The notes beneath the pieces were generated by a model. The model worked only from the letters and a program-made list of their open reading frames with translations. It was not told the origin of the DNA and did not search any database. A stretch of DNA of 64,000 nt from Pontimonas sp. (GTDB lineage: Bacteria; Actinomycetota; Actinomycetes; Actinomycetales; Microbacteriaceae): assembly GCA_018402295.1 (NCBI GenBank), contig JAGYJI010000006.1:186001-250000 (forward strand), read 5' to 3'. A program made the position numbers and the translations under genes. Below are positions 50,542 through 60,153 of this stretch, in pieces. How positions within the stretch are numbered: the first letter of the stretch is position 1; each line of letters starts with the position of its first letter.

Positions 50542-51369
50542 TCACGCTCCGAGAAATTGGCTCCGCAGTACACAGCGCCCCCAGTCTATCGAGCGCCCAG
50601 AGCTCGAGCGCGCCACGCTCGAGGGCGTCCTCGAGAGCCCAGCGAGCCCAGTCCCGGTATCCGGTTTCGCTCGGGTGGAAACCATCGGAGGCAAAGAATT
50701 CGTCGTGATATCCCGTGGGGGGAGGCGACATCATCGCAAACGGGTGGGACTCAATGAGCGGTCTAATCGAGCGCTCAATTGCTTGAGAGTGCGCGTAGAT
50801 GATGGAGCGCAAAGGTTGGGGCAAAGTGGGGAACAGATAGAAAGCGGGCAGTGACGAGAAAATCAGCACAGCCTCTGGGTGGCCATCGTGCAATGCACGA
50901 ATAAGACGCTCAAACCGCGCAATCGTCGCGCCGAGAGGCTTGAGATCTTTTGCATCATTTGCCCCCAGCGACACCATCACGATGTCGGCCGGTGTCGCGA
51001 GAGCAGGGGCGAGGAACCTGCGGAGAATGTCTTTCGAGGTGGCGCCACTCTCGCCGACCGAGCGCCAGGAGACACCCCTCTGAGTGGAGTCGTGCAGAGC
51101 GAGAGAGAACTGTGGAATGAGCCCGTGGAGGGGTCACTGACCCCCACGCCAGCAATCGTGGAATCCCCCACGCCAAGAACTGAAAGCGGTTGTGGGCCGG
51201 GAGCTTCGCCCTCCCACGGTCCCGGGGCGTGGGGAAGCCGTGGCGATTGTGTGCGCACCCATTTGCCCTGGGCATAGAGGAGCGGACTGAGCCCCACCGC
51301 AACGGGCCAGGCGGCCCTGTGCGCCGCCGTGGGCGGACGCATCTGGAGGGTGGGTGGTGTGAGAGTCAT
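50542..51369 (-). CDS. SGNH/GDSL-type hydrolase, frameshifted
   Basis: Esterase-like protein between purC and purS. Block I GVGDSTIAGVG near residue 66 and block III VSLGANDAKDL are in different frames; a duplicated GA in GAGAGAGA (51101-51108) explains this (SLALHDST). Block V is SDGFHPSETGY. The reading frame runs on into purS, which suggests a second indel; one fewer base at GCCC near 50598 would stop it at 50542, 4 nt before purS. Substrate unknown. Confidence 0.7.
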
Positions 51370-51381
51370 CAGACCTACTGT

Positions 51382-52255
51382 TTAGAACGTCTTCCCGGTA
51401 AGACGCTGAAAAAGCTCCCGATAGCGCTCCATGGTGTGGGTCACCAGGTCAGCGGGAAGCTCAGGAGGCGACCCCGTCTGGTCCCAGTTCTGCTGCAACC
51501 AGTTCCGAATAAGCTGCTTGTCAAAACTGTCCAGCCGATTTATTCCACCAGCGGAATATAACTCACCGTCCCAGTATCGGCTGCTGTCGGAGGTGAGAAC
51601 CTCATCACCCAGAGTGATGGCTCCGGTCGTCCGGTGTCGCCCAAACTCGAGCTTGGTGTCGGCAAGAATCACACCGCGAGAGTGCGCCAGGTCGCGGGCA
51701 CGGGAGTAGATGGAGAGACTGAGATCGCGCAGTGCCGCAGCGTCGTCTTCGCCGATCAGCTCCACCATCTGATCAAAAGAGATGTTTTCGTCGTGATCTC
51801 CGACCGCGGCTTTTGTCGCGGGGGTAAAGAGTGGGTCAGGGAGCTCATCACCCTCAGACAGTCCGGGAGGGAGAGCGATGCCACAGACGCTCGAGGTCGC
51901 TTGGTATTCCTTCCAGCCGCTACCGGCCAGGTATCCGCGGACGACGCACTCCACCGGGAACATGTCCAGGGGTTCCACCACCATGCCGCGGTCAGCGACC
52001 TCCTCGGGAGGACTCTCGGGCATCAGGTGGTTGGGCATATCCGCTAGCTGGTCACACCACCACCGGGTGAGGGAGCTGAGAATCGCGCCCTTGCCGGGGA
52101 CCTCGGGGCTGAGTATGTGGTCGAAGGCGCTGACCCGGTCGGTTGCCACAATCAGAAGCTTGTCGGCCTCAGTCGATGCTAGATGCTGATTCTGGAATAT
52201 AAAGCTCGCGCACTTTTCCGGAATAGACCGGAGTCCAGCCAGCAAGCGTCGTCAT
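51382..52255 (-). CDS. purC: SAICAR synthetase, frameshifted near the N-terminus
   Basis: Ligates aspartate to CAIR. From ATG 52255 the protein begins [19 protein letters not shown], the canonical PurC start, but hits a stop after 28 codons; the rest (LLIVATDRVSAFDHIL, VRGYLAGSGWKEY, DTKLEFGRH) is in another frame. The indel lies near 52165-52185 in a GATGCTAGATGCT repeat. About 290 residues when repaired. The start overlaps the purD stop (ATGA). Confidence 0.93.
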
Positions 52256-53504
52256 GACGCAACGCGCAGCGCAATGTCACGACGGTAGTGAGAGCCTTCC
52301 AGTGTGATGCTCTCCAACGTGGCATAGGCCGACTCTCGGGCTGTGGCAAAGGTGGGTCCGGTGGCAATCACGCTCATCACGCGACCGCCGGTGGCGAGGA
52401 GATCTGAACCATCCCACGCGGTTGCCGCGTGGGCGATGCTGACGTGGGGATCATCGGGAAGAGAGTCAAGGCCCTCAATCTCACGACCCGTGATCGGGTT
52501 CTCGGGGTAACCCTCGCTCGCCAGAACCACGGTGAGAGCGCACTGGTCGCTGAAGCGTGGTGCTTCAACACTGTCCAGCATTTCGGTGGCCGCTGCATAG
52601 AGCAGCGGAGCAAGGGGTGACTCGAGGCGGGCCAAGACCACTTGGGTCTCGGGGTCTCCAAACCGGGCGTTGAACTCGATGACCTTGAATGCCCTGGTCA
52701 GTGATAATGAGTCCGCAATAGAGAAGACCAATGAAGGGTGTGCCCCGGGACGCTAGTTCATCCACGACCGGCTGGGCAATGGTGTGTCGTGACCGTCTCG
52801 ACAAAGTTGTCCTCGAGCCAGGGAAGAGGAGAGTAAGCGCCCATGCCTCCGGTGTTGGGTCCTTCGTCATCGTCGAAGGCTCTCTTGTAGTCCTGGGCTG
52901 GGCTGAGCGGAACAATCCGGCTCCCATCGCTCACGAAGAACAGCGAAACCTCTGGACCATCCAGGAATTCTTCGACGAGGACGTCTCCGTGCTGGAGATA
53001 GAAGGTGGCGTGCTCGATGGCGGCGTCTTTATCGTCCGTCACCAGCACCCCTTTGCCGGCAGCGAGACCATCTGCTTTCACGACGTAGGGTGCTCCAGCG
53101 CTGGCGAGGGCATCCAGCAGTTCCTTCTCGCTCGACACAGTCCACGCTGTGCCGGTGGGAACCTTCGCGGCCGCCATTATCTCTTTGGCAAAAGACTTCG
53201 ACCCTTCGATGGCAGCCGCTTCTTTGTCGGGACCAAAGACGGCCACACCGGCTTTTCGCAGAGCGTTGGCCACGCCGGCAACAAGGGGGGCCTCTGGGCC
53301 GATGATGACCAAGTCAACATCGGAGGTGGCGGCAAACTCGGTGACCACTTTGGGGTTGGAAGGGTCGAGGGCAACGATGTCGGCGTCAGCCGATATTCCG
53401 GCGTTACCGGGTGCCGCGAGAATCTCGTGTTCCTCCGGGTCGCGGCGGAGAGCTTTGATGATGGTGTGCTCTCTGGCGCCCGACCCGATGACCAAAATCT
53501 TCAC
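52252..53504 (-). CDS. purD: Phosphoribosylamine-glycine ligase, two frameshifts
   Basis: ATP-grasp enzyme forming [36 protein letters not shown] and [11 protein letters not shown] are in the first frame; [22 protein letters not shown] in a second; [18 protein letters not shown] in a third. One extra base at GG 52781-52782 and one at AA 52688-52689 account for both; repaired length about 416. Leaderless GTG start, first gene of the pur cluster. Confidence 0.94.
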
Positions 53505-53510
53505 GCGCTT

Positions 53511-53537
53511 ACCCTACCCGCGGGAGATTGCTAGCGT
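53511..53537. promoter_or_regulatory. Back-to-back leaderless promoters of purD and the SCP-like gene
   Basis: TAGGGT on the - strand (53511-53516) ends 6 nt before the purD GTG; TAGCGT on the + strand (53532-53537) ends 7 nt before GTG 53545. Forty bp separate the start codons; the hexamers are 15 bp apart. Confidence 0.65.
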
Positions 53538-53544
53538 GTGGTGA

Positions 53545-53907
53545 GTGGCCGCCAGACGCATTCCTGAAGACGCCGGAAGGTCTGCTCTTGAGCGTTGGAA
53601 GGCCGGCACCCCCGAGGCAGATGATGAAGCCTTGTCAGTGCGTTTCACGTTGCAAATCTTGAAGCAGAGGGCACCGGGGTCCAGCGTGGAGGTGCGCGTT
53701 CCGCCCTGGGGAGCAGTGCAAGCCATCGAGGGACCCACTCATACGCGAGGGACCCCGCCCGCTGTGGTGGAAATGTCTCCTACGGTCTGGCTGGAGGTGG
53801 CAACGGGCGCCCAAACTTTTGAGGAGGCACTCACTCAGGGGTTGATTCAGGCGTCAGGGGAGCGCTCAAATCTCTCAGCCTGGTTACCGCTGCTCCGGTT
53901 ACCCTGA
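53545..53907 (+). CDS. Sterol-carrier-family-like protein
   Basis: 120 residues, no membrane segment, with RVPPWGAVQAIEGPTHTRGTPPAVVEMSPTVWLEVATG, matching the small actinobacterial 'sterol carrier family protein' that commonly sits beside purF/purM. Biochemical role unknown. Divergent from purD. Confidence 0.65.
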   Translation: MAARRIPEDAGRSALERWKAGTPEADDEALSVRFTLQILKQRAPGSSVEVRVPPWGAVQAIEGPTHTRGTPPAVVEMSPTVWLEVATGAQTFEEALTQGLIQASGERSNLSAWLPLLRLP

Positions 53908-53911
53908 GACT

Positions 53912-54205
53912 ATGACCACCGATAAGCCGGCCCCCAACAGAGAGTCGCCATCCGCCGATCCCCGAGGCTCGCAGCCTTTGTCGTGGTCTTTGGCGCGGTG
54001 GGGTTTTTCGGGACCCTGATCGTGACCGGGCTCTATGAGGCGGACCCCTCCCTGGGGTTTGGAACTGTTTTTGCGTATTTCTCGCTCTATGGAATCACCG
54101 GGTCAGTTGCCGTGGGGATTGTGGTGTGGTTGCTGCTCGATCTGCGCTCGAAGCGCAGGGCAACAGAAACAACAATGGCCAGAGAAGACGCGCAGCGACG
54201 ACTAG
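53912..54205 (+). CDS. Small two-helix membrane protein, probably frameshifted
   Basis: ATG 53912 lies 4 nt after the SCP-like stop. One missing C in CCCCC (53931-53935) would lead into a frame with two hydrophobic helices (AAFVVVFGAVGFFGTLIV and VFAYFSLYGITGSVAVGIVVWLLL) and a basic/helical tail ending near AREDAQRRLAR. That frame has no stop before purF antisense sequence, so the 3' end given is tentative. Function unknown. Confidence 0.45.
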
Positions 54206-55659
54206 CTAGATTGGTGGGTTTCCACCCAGGAGAGATACTCGTCGCTCACGGTGCCGGTGACGTACTCACCGGTGAAGCAACTCATGTCGAGATCCGTCAC
54301 GGTGGAACCCTGGATGATGGCTTCTTTCATGTCGTCCACCTCCTGATAGATCAGGTGGTCTGCGCCAATTTCGCGAGCAATCTCGGGAATAGTTCGACCA
54401 GCGGCGACAAGCTCCCCCTTGTTGGGCATATTGATGCCATAGACGTGAGGGAACCGAACGGGTGGGGCGGCGGAGGTGAAGGTGACAGTCTTTGCTCCGG
54501 CTTCGCGCGCCATTTCCACAATTTCGCGCGAGGTGGTGCCCCGAACAATGGAGTCATCGACAATGAGAACGTTCTTGCCGGCGAACTCGCTCGACATGGC
54601 GTTGAGCTTTTGCCGGACACTCTTGGTCCGCTGGGCTTGCCCCGGCATGATGAAGGTTCGACCGACGTATTTGTTCTTATAGAAACCCTCGCGGTACTCA
54701 ATGCCGAGCTTTCTTGCGACCTGCATCGCGGCGGGCCTGGCAGAGTCTGGGATGGGCATCACGACGTCGATGTTGTCTGTGGGCGCATACCGGGCGATGG
54801 TGTCGGCCAGCTTGTCGCCTAAGCGCAAACGTGCTTCATAGACGGAAATGCCATTCATGATGGAGTCTGGTCGTGCGAGGTAGACATACTCAAACGAGCA
54901 GGGCACTAAGCGCGGGTTCTCCGCACACTGCTTCTGGTGCAGGGTGCCATCGCGGGAAATGAAGATTGCCTCCCCAGGCTCCACGTCTCGGACAATCTCA
55001 TACCCGGAGGCTTCGAGAACGAGCGATTCGCTCGCCACGATCCACTCGTCACCCACCAAACCCGCCTGCCGGCGACCCAGAATCAGGGGCCGGATTCCAA
55101 ACGGGTCCCTAAACGCGAGAACTCCCTGACCGGCGATCACGGCAATGGCGGCATAGGAGCCCTCCACTCTGCGGTGCAGGGAGGTCACGGCATCAAACGC
55201 GGTGTCCGGGGTGAACGATGTTCCCGACTCAGCTGACTGCAGCTCACTCGCGAGAACGTTAACCAACATCTCCGTATCCGAGGTGGTGTTGAGGTGGCGA
55301 CGATCCTTCTCGGCCAGTTCCGTTGTCAGCTCCCGAGTGTTGGTGAGGTTTCCGTTGTGGACCAACACAATGCCGTAGGGCGCATTCACATAGAACGGTT
55401 GAGCTTCTTGTTCCTTCTTCGCGTTGCCCCGGGTGGCATAACGAACGTGCCCCAAACCGATGGTCCCCTGGAGGGTTCGCATGTCCCGGGTGCGGTATCC
55501 CTCTCGGACTTGACCCCGGGATTTGCGAATGTGGAGGGTGTGCTCATCCGATGTCGCAATACCGGTGGAGTCTTGTCCGCGGTGCTGAAGGAGAGCTAAG
55601 GCGTCATACACCTGTTGGTTGACGGGTGACGATGAAACAATTCCCACGATCCCACACAT
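54202..55659 (-). CDS. purF: Amidophosphoribosyltransferase
   Basis: Committed step of purine synthesis. 485 residues: Cys2 nucleophile after Met (MCGIVGIV), glutaminase motifs LLQHRGQDSTGIA and LGHVRYATRG, and the PRPP loop VLIVDDSIVRGTTS near residue 366. The - strand sequence TAGGCTTGCCTCAT upstream (55694-55707) is identical to the xthA -10/start segment; here it would give a leader of roughly 33 nt carrying GAGGAG. Confidence 0.95.
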   Translation of the reverse strand: MCGIVGIVSSSPVNQQVYDALALLQHRGQDSTGIATSDEHTLHIRKSRGQVREGYRTRDMRTLQGTIGLGHVRYATRGNAKKEQEAQPFYVNAPYGIVLVHNGNLTNTRELTTELAEKDRRHLNTTSDTEMLVNVLASELQSAESGTSFTPDTAFDAVTSLHRRVEGSYAAIAVIAGQGVLAFRDPFGIRPLILGRRQAGLVGDEWIVASESLVLEASGYEIVRDVEPGEAIFISRDGTLHQKQCAENPRLVPCSFEYVYLARPDSIMNGISVYEARLRLGDKLADTIARYAPTDNIDVVMPIPDSARPAAMQVARKLGIEYREGFYKNKYVGRTFIMPGQAQRTKSVRQKLNAMSSEFAGKNVLIVDDSIVRGTTSREIVEMAREAGAKTVTFTSAAPPVRFPHVYGINMPNKGELVAAGRTIPEIAREIGADHLIYQEVDDMKEAIIQGSTVTDLDMSCFTGEYVTGTVSDEYLSWVETHQSS

Positions 55660-55723
55660 TGAAGGGGGTCATCTCCTCGTCTTGCAGCCGATGATGAGGC
55701 AAGCCTATCGGGCAAACGGGAGC

Positions 55724-57280
55724 TCAGTCGATACGCTCCAGTGTCTCGGCTTGGGCATCATCGGCGCGACGGAATCGACGCCGCAGAGCGGCAAGAATTC
55801 CACCGCTGGCGAGCAACCCTGTTCCCAGCCCCCACCATGCACCAGCGCCCAGCGGTTCAGGAATCACAGGTCCCAGTTCTCCAGCGCTCCGGGGGACCCG
55901 CTCCAGGGATAGCGGCGACGGTGGCTCCACAATCGCGCCGGCGGGGGACGGCAGGATGAGGGGAATATCCAGGGTTTGAGTGACCCGAGCAGGGACGCGC
56001 ACTGGCGCCTCGGGCTCTTGAACCACTACCGGCACGGGAGACGATTCAGAGCTTTTTCCGGACGGGGTACTCGCCGCGGGGGCAGCGACTGTTGGTTCGG
56101 GTTCGGGAGCAGGGGGTGGTGCCGCGAGAACCGTCAGGGCCGCACTTCCAGACGACGGGCGTGAGAGCGATGTCACTCCGCCGTTATCTGTGCTGTGGGT
56201 GGAGGACCAGGTGAGAGCGTAGGTGCCAGGCGTCACAGTGGTGGGGGCGGTGAGCCTCACCTGCAGAGATGTCCCGGAATCCTGCGCTCGCTCCCAGGTG
56301 ACTCCGTCGGGAAGCCCCTGGATGTCGAGCGTTCTGGTCGTCGGTGGGGTGGGTGCCACATAGGGGGAGCTGAAATCAAGCAACAAGAGATCTGACTCGT
56401 CGCCATCAGCGGTGACGCTCCAGGTCGCATCGGTTGCGCAGGAGGTGATGCTCTCCCACACCTGACCGAAGACACCTCCCTGGGACCCAGCAAAGGAGGA
56501 AGCTGCGCTTGCCGAACAGGGGTCGGCATCAAGAATGCCGACCGTGATCTCCATGGTGAAGTCGATGGAGTCCCCGGGCAGCACGTACATGGTGGGGCTT
56601 CGGTCGCCATCGACGAGAGGTGTGTAGAGAGACTCCCCGCCTTCGAACGTTGCGGTGCCCGCAGCCGTGGTGACATGCAGAATGATCGTCGGGTGCACTC
56701 CTGAGGCATCGGTGATGATCACGCTCGATGTTCCGGCACCGGAATACACCGGGTCATAGCCCGCGGCGAGCTCTGCAATCCAGAACAGGCGTCGATTGAG
56801 TGCCGACTCGTCCCCCAGGGAGCGGTGGCGCATGGAGAAGCGCACCTGATTGCCGCTGAGGCTGATTGTTTTCTCGGTGTAAATCTGGTTTTGGGGGTTT
56901 GCGCTCAGGTATCCCGGTGTCGTCCACGATGACTCCCCTCCGGGGGAGGGATTCGATGTCCCGGGGTCTGGAGAGATGTCTCGACGTGTCTCCGTCTGAA
57001 CCGCGGTCGTCCACTCCACCCCCATCATGCCCAGTGACTCAAAGGCGGGTCCCTGCCAACCCTCGATTCCGGTGACGAAGTCCTTCTGTTTTCCACCGTT
57101 GAGAATTCCGAAGAAGTCATCGAATCCGGAGAATTCGATACTCGCGCTCTGGGGTCCGAGGGAGGTTGCTTGGCCAGGTGGCAGCCCCATCTGGGTGAGG
57201 CCTGCTCCCAGCAGAAGCACCCCCACCCACGATGTGGTGGTGGAAAAGGCGGTTGGTCGAGGTCGGGTCTGCTGTCTCAT
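55724..57280 (-). CDS. Large secreted, membrane-anchored surface protein
   Basis: 518 residues, no family recognised. An N-terminal signal-like helix (WVGVLLLGAGLTQMG), a beta-rich Ser/Thr/Gly ectodomain with one cysteine pair (about residues 255 and 278), an Ig-like stretch (LDIQGLPDGVTWE...LTAPTTVTPGTYALTWSS), a Pro/Ala/Glu-rich stalk (about 390-460), then a C-terminal helix (WWGLGTGLLASGGILAAL) and an RRRFRR stop-transfer. No LPxTG. Intact frame. It separates purF from purM and looks like an accessory gene. Confidence 0.6.
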   Translation of the reverse strand: MRQQTRPRPTAFSTTTSWVGVLLLGAGLTQMGLPPGQATSLGPQSASIEFSGFDDFFGILNGGKQKDFVTGIEGWQGPAFESLGMMGVEWTTAVQTETRRDISPDPGTSNPSPGGESSWTTPGYLSANPQNQIYTEKTISLSGNQVRFSMRHRSLGDESALNRRLFWIAELAAGYDPVYSGAGTSSVIITDASGVHPTIILHVTTAAGTATFEGGESLYTPLVDGDRSPTMYVLPGDSIDFTMEITVGILDADPCSASAASSFAGSQGGVFGQVWESITSCATDATWSVTADGDESDLLLLDFSSPYVAPTPPTTRTLDIQGLPDGVTWERAQDSGTSLQVRLTAPTTVTPGTYALTWSSTHSTDNGGVTSLSRPSSGSAALTVLAAPPPAPEPEPTVAAPAASTPSGKSSESSPVPVVVQEPEAPVRVPARVTQTLDIPLILPSPAGAIVEPPSPLSLERVPRSAGELGPVIPEPLGAGAWWGLGTGLLASGGILAALRRRFRRADDAQAETLERID

Positions 57281-57286
57281 TCTGGA

Positions 57287-57356
57287 AGGCTAGAAGCGAT
57301 CGAGGGGACCCCGTCAAAGTTATCCACAGCGGCCTGGGTGGGTGCTCCAGTAGACT
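57287..57356. promoter_or_regulatory. Divergent leaderless promoters of the surface protein and purM
   Basis: TAGCCT on the - strand (57287-57292) ends 6 nt before ATG 57280; TAGACT on the + strand (57351-57356) ends 6 nt before the purM GTG. A lone DnaA box TTATCCACA lies between at 57320-57328. Confidence 0.6.
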
Positions 57357-57362
57357 GATTTT

Positions 57363-58485
57363 GTGCCGGATTCCTCCCCCTATCGCTCGAGTGGAGTGGA
57401 CACCAGCGCCGGCGATCGCGCAGTGGAATTGATGAAAGCTGCGGTGACCAAGAGTCACTCCTCTCGCGTTATCGGTGGTGTCGGAGGATTTGCGGGACTC
57501 TATGACGCATCGTTCCTCACCTCCTACACGGCGCCGATTTTGGCGACCTCGACGGACGGTGTCGGAACAAAGGTCGCCATTGCTCAGGCGATGGACGTCC
57601 ACGACACCATCGGATATGACCTGGTGGGCATGGTCGTGGACGACATTGTGGTCGTGGGCGCAACCCCGCTGTTTATGACCGACTACATCGCCTGCGGACG
57701 TGTTGTCCCGGAGCGAATTGCCGCCATTGTCCGGGGTATTGCCGAGGCCGCAACGAGTTGCGGCGTGTCACTGGTGGGTGGGGAAACTGCCGAGCACCCG
57801 GGTTTGCTCGAACCGGACGAATACGATGTCGCCGGCGCGGCCACCGGGGTTGTCGAGGCAGATCAGATGCTGGACCCCAGCAAAGTTCAGCGTGGGCGAT
57901 GTGGTCATCGCGATGGCCTCCAGTGGGCTGCACAGCAACGGGTTTTCCCTGGTGCGCAAGATTGTGGCCGATCAGGGCTGGGATCTGCAGGCCACCAGGC
58001 CTGAATTTTCCCGGGAACTGGGTCTGGAGCTGCTCGAGCCCACCATGCTCTACACCTCCGCAATTCTTGAGCTCATGGCCACTCACCCCGGATCTCTGCA
58101 CATGCTGAGTCATGTGACAGGTGGAGGTATTGCGCAAAACCTTTCGCGCGTGATCCCGCGAGGTTTCGCCATCGATGTTGATCGCTCCACCTGGTCGCCA
58201 CCGGCTGTGATGCAGGTGTTGGCGGATGCGGGTGGGTTTACCCCGGGTCAGGTCGAGGACACCTGGAACATGGGAATTGGGATGGTGGCCGTGGTGGATC
58301 CTCCTCAAGCCTCAGCGGTGGTTGCGTCGCTGCATAAGTCGGGTCACCGGGCATGGCAGGTCGGTGTTGTTCGCGATGACGACGGAGACATGTCCCAGGA
58401 CGCCATCAGAAGCGCTAAAGGTGTTGAGGGTGGCGCAATCCGGTTAGTCGGAGACTACGCAGATTCTTCCTCGGCGTCGTCGTAA
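57363..58485 (+). CDS. purM: AIR synthetase, frameshifted
   Basis: Converts FGAM to AIR. TDGVGTKVAIAQAMDVHDTIGYDLVGMVVDDI and VGGETAEHPG are in the first frame; SVGDVVIAMASSGLHSNGFSLVRK and TGGGIAQNLSRV in another. One extra T in TT near 57886-57887 (KVSVGD) accounts for the break; about 373 residues repaired. GTG start without Shine-Dalgarno. Confidence 0.94.
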
Positions 58486-58629
58486 TCCGCCCACTTGTCC
58501 TCATACTGGTCATCGCCCTGTCGATGAGGCGAGTTCTTTTTCCAGTTGCGACAGGTCAGTGTCGGGCGAGTAGTACTTCAATTCGCGCGCCACTTTGGTG
58601 TGCTTTGCTTTTTGCCGACCGCGACCCAT
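58455..58629 (-). CDS. DUF3073-like small protein, probably frameshifted
   Basis: MGRGRQKAKHTKVARELKYY SPDTDLSQLE is the DUF3073 start, a short highly charged actinobacterial protein of unknown role. As read it stops at 58510 after 39 residues. One fewer T in TTTTT (58537-58541) leads into GDDQYEDKWADYDDAEEESA and a stop at 58455, the acidic C-terminus expected of the family. Confidence 0.7.
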
Positions 58630-58738
58630 CGGTCACCCCTTTGCTTCTGTTCGACGAGGGCGTCTGTGACCAGAACCTGCCGTGTCAGGGATAGAGAATG
58701 CAGGGAGTTTATCACGCAGACCTTGGCGCTTTGATGAC

Positions 58739-59092
58739 TTAGAGCACCGCCTGGGTGGCAACAAATCCGAGGGCACACCCGGCAATTCCGAGCCCCAAGT
58801 GCAGCGCGAGAGGCCAGAGCGCTCGTCGAGCAATGTTCTCTGTGGTGGGGGGAACCATGAGCACCGCGAGCGTGGAAAACGTGGTGAGGCCTCCCGCCAA
58901 ACCCACCATGAGTGGGTAGGTCCAGAACGTCTCGGGGAGGGCGGCCAGAACCCCGACTGTCGCGGATCCGGTCACGTTCACGATCCCCAGTGACCACCAG
59001 GGCGCCCTTGGCACAAGCTGGCCTACCAGCCAGCGCAGGAGAGCGCCGAGCGCCCCCAGAAGAACGGTTGCACCCAGCGCTAGCGGAGTCAC
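58739..59092 (-). CDS. crcB: Fluoride exporter subunit CrcB (second copy)
   Basis: 117 residues, four hydrophobic helices, with IVNVTGSATVGVLAAL and GLAGGLTTFSTLAVL, the CrcB/Fluc asparagine and TTFST motifs. Overlaps the upstream crcB by 4 nt; such tandem genes encode heterodimeric Fluc channels. Confidence 0.88.
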   Translation of the reverse strand: MTPLALGATVLLGALGALLRWLVGQLVPRAPWWSLGIVNVTGSATVGVLAALPETFWTYPLMVGLAGGLTTFSTLAVLMVPPTTENIARRALWPLALHLGLGIAGCALGFVATQAVL

Positions 59093-59466
59093 GGTCTAGC
59101 TCCTTTTCCCGCAAGGACGCCGAGAGCCCGGCCGATAAGAACTCCCGCTACTCCGGCAACCAGGGTGATGGCGAGATAACCAAGACCCAGCGCCATGGTG
59201 TCCGTCACGGCAATGAGCGCCACCGCAGAGAAGGTTGTGTAGGAGCCAAAGAACCCGACAGTGATTCCTGGCCTGAGCCAGGAAGGAAATTCAGGCAAGC
59301 CTCGAGCGAGGACAAACGCTAAGCCCAGTGCTCCCAGAGTGTTGGCGGCCAGAGTGGCAATGAGTTCGCCCTGGGGCAGGTGGTCGGTGGCCTCTAACGC
59401 CCCCACTCGGGTGAGAGTCCCCACAGCCCCACCGAATGCCACAGCAACCATTTCGCGAAAGCGCAC
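59089..59466 (-). CDS. crcB: Fluoride exporter subunit CrcB (first copy)
   Basis: 125 residues with AVAFGGAVGTLTRVGALE, LAANTLGALGLAFVLAR and ITVGFFGSYTTFSAVAL. GTG start with TAGCCT 6 nt upstream and no leader, so no fluoride riboswitch can precede it. Confidence 0.88.
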   Translation of the reverse strand: MRFREMVAVAFGGAVGTLTRVGALEATDHLPQGELIATLAANTLGALGLAFVLARGLPEFPSWLRPGITVGFFGSYTTFSAVALIAVTDTMALGLGYLAITLVAGVAGVLIGRALGVLAGKGARP

Positions 59467-59472
59467 ACGGGA

Positions 59473-59499
59473 AGGCTACTCTTCCCACGGAAATAGACT
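59473..59499. promoter_or_regulatory. Back-to-back leaderless promoters of crcB and the secreted-protein gene
   Basis: TAGCCT on the - strand (59473-59478) ends 6 nt before the crcB GTG; TAGACT on the + strand (59494-59499) ends 6 nt before ATG 59506. Start codons are 39 bp apart, hexamers 15 bp apart, the same geometry as purD/SCP. Confidence 0.65.
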
Positions 59500-59505
59500 G
59501 AGCCC

Positions 59506-60153
59506 ATGACCTCCCCTCAGCGACCTTTTATGCGTGTCTTCGCCTGGGTCGGGGGGATCGGGCTAACCGTGGCGGCTTTGATCACGGCCTGGATTGTGGT
59601 GCCCATCGTGACCAGTTCGCCGGCAGGATCCTCCGGAGCACAACTCGATGTTGCGGGATACCCCTTCAGCGTCAGTGCCACCGGGGATGACGGGCGAACT
59701 CGGACACTGGAAGCAGTTTTTGCGAGTGGAGACTCCCGTGATTTTTCTGCCCTTGTCCCCGGTGATCGCCTCATCGTGTCGGGCTCTGGATTCGACCCAG
59801 CTAAGGGACTCTACGTTGCCGTGTGCAAGGTTCCTGATGCCGTTGATGAGAAGCCCGGTCCCTGCCTCGGGGGAGTTCCGAGCACGGAGGAGGATGGCGA
59901 TTCCACCGCGGGCGCCATCGAGTACGCAGCATCCAACTGGGTTAATGATGACTGGGCATGGCGCCTTTTTGGGGCGCGCAGTTTCGATGACCGCAGCGCG
60001 GGAACGTTTACTGCCTACATCGAAATACCGGCCAGCGCTGATGAGAACGTGGACTGCACGGAGGTTCGCTGCGGGCTCTACACCCGCAATGACCACACGG
60101 CTCTCGAGGACCGTGTGCAGGATCTCTACCTGCCGGTGTCCTTCGCCAGATAA
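59506..60153 (+). CDS. Membrane-anchored secreted protein, neocarzinostatin-like features
   Basis: 215 residues: N-terminal helix (GGIGLTVAALITAWIVVPIV) and an outer domain with LVPGDRLIVSGSGFDPAKGLYVAVCKV and a second cysteine set (GPCLGG, VDCTEVRCGLYTRNDH). This resembles the fold pattern of neocarzinostatin-type beta-sandwich proteins in actinobacteria, tentatively. No neighbours suggest a role. Confidence 0.5.
   Translation: MTSPQRPFMRVFAWVGGIGLTVAALITAWIVVPIVTSSPAGSSGAQLDVAGYPFSVSATGDDGRTRTLEAVFASGDSRDFSALVPGDRLIVSGSGFDPAKGLYVAVCKVPDAVDEKPGPCLGGVPSTEEDGDSTAGAIEYAASNWVNDDWAWRLFGARSFDDRSAGTFTAYIEIPASADENVDCTEVRCGLYTRNDHTALEDRVQDLYLPVSFAR

Noticed and set aside
53983-54822. 280-codon + strand frame running through purF antisense
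   Set aside because: Only the first about 75 codons look like a membrane protein; the rest is the reverse of purF and follows from a lost stop after an indel.
57320-57328. DnaA box TTATCCACA between the surface protein gene and purM
   Set aside because: Single copy in a short spacer without AT-rich context; likely chance or a minor titration site.
59467-59505. Fluoride riboswitch upstream of crcB
   Set aside because: The -10 element is 6 nt from the start codon, leaving no leader RNA for a riboswitch.
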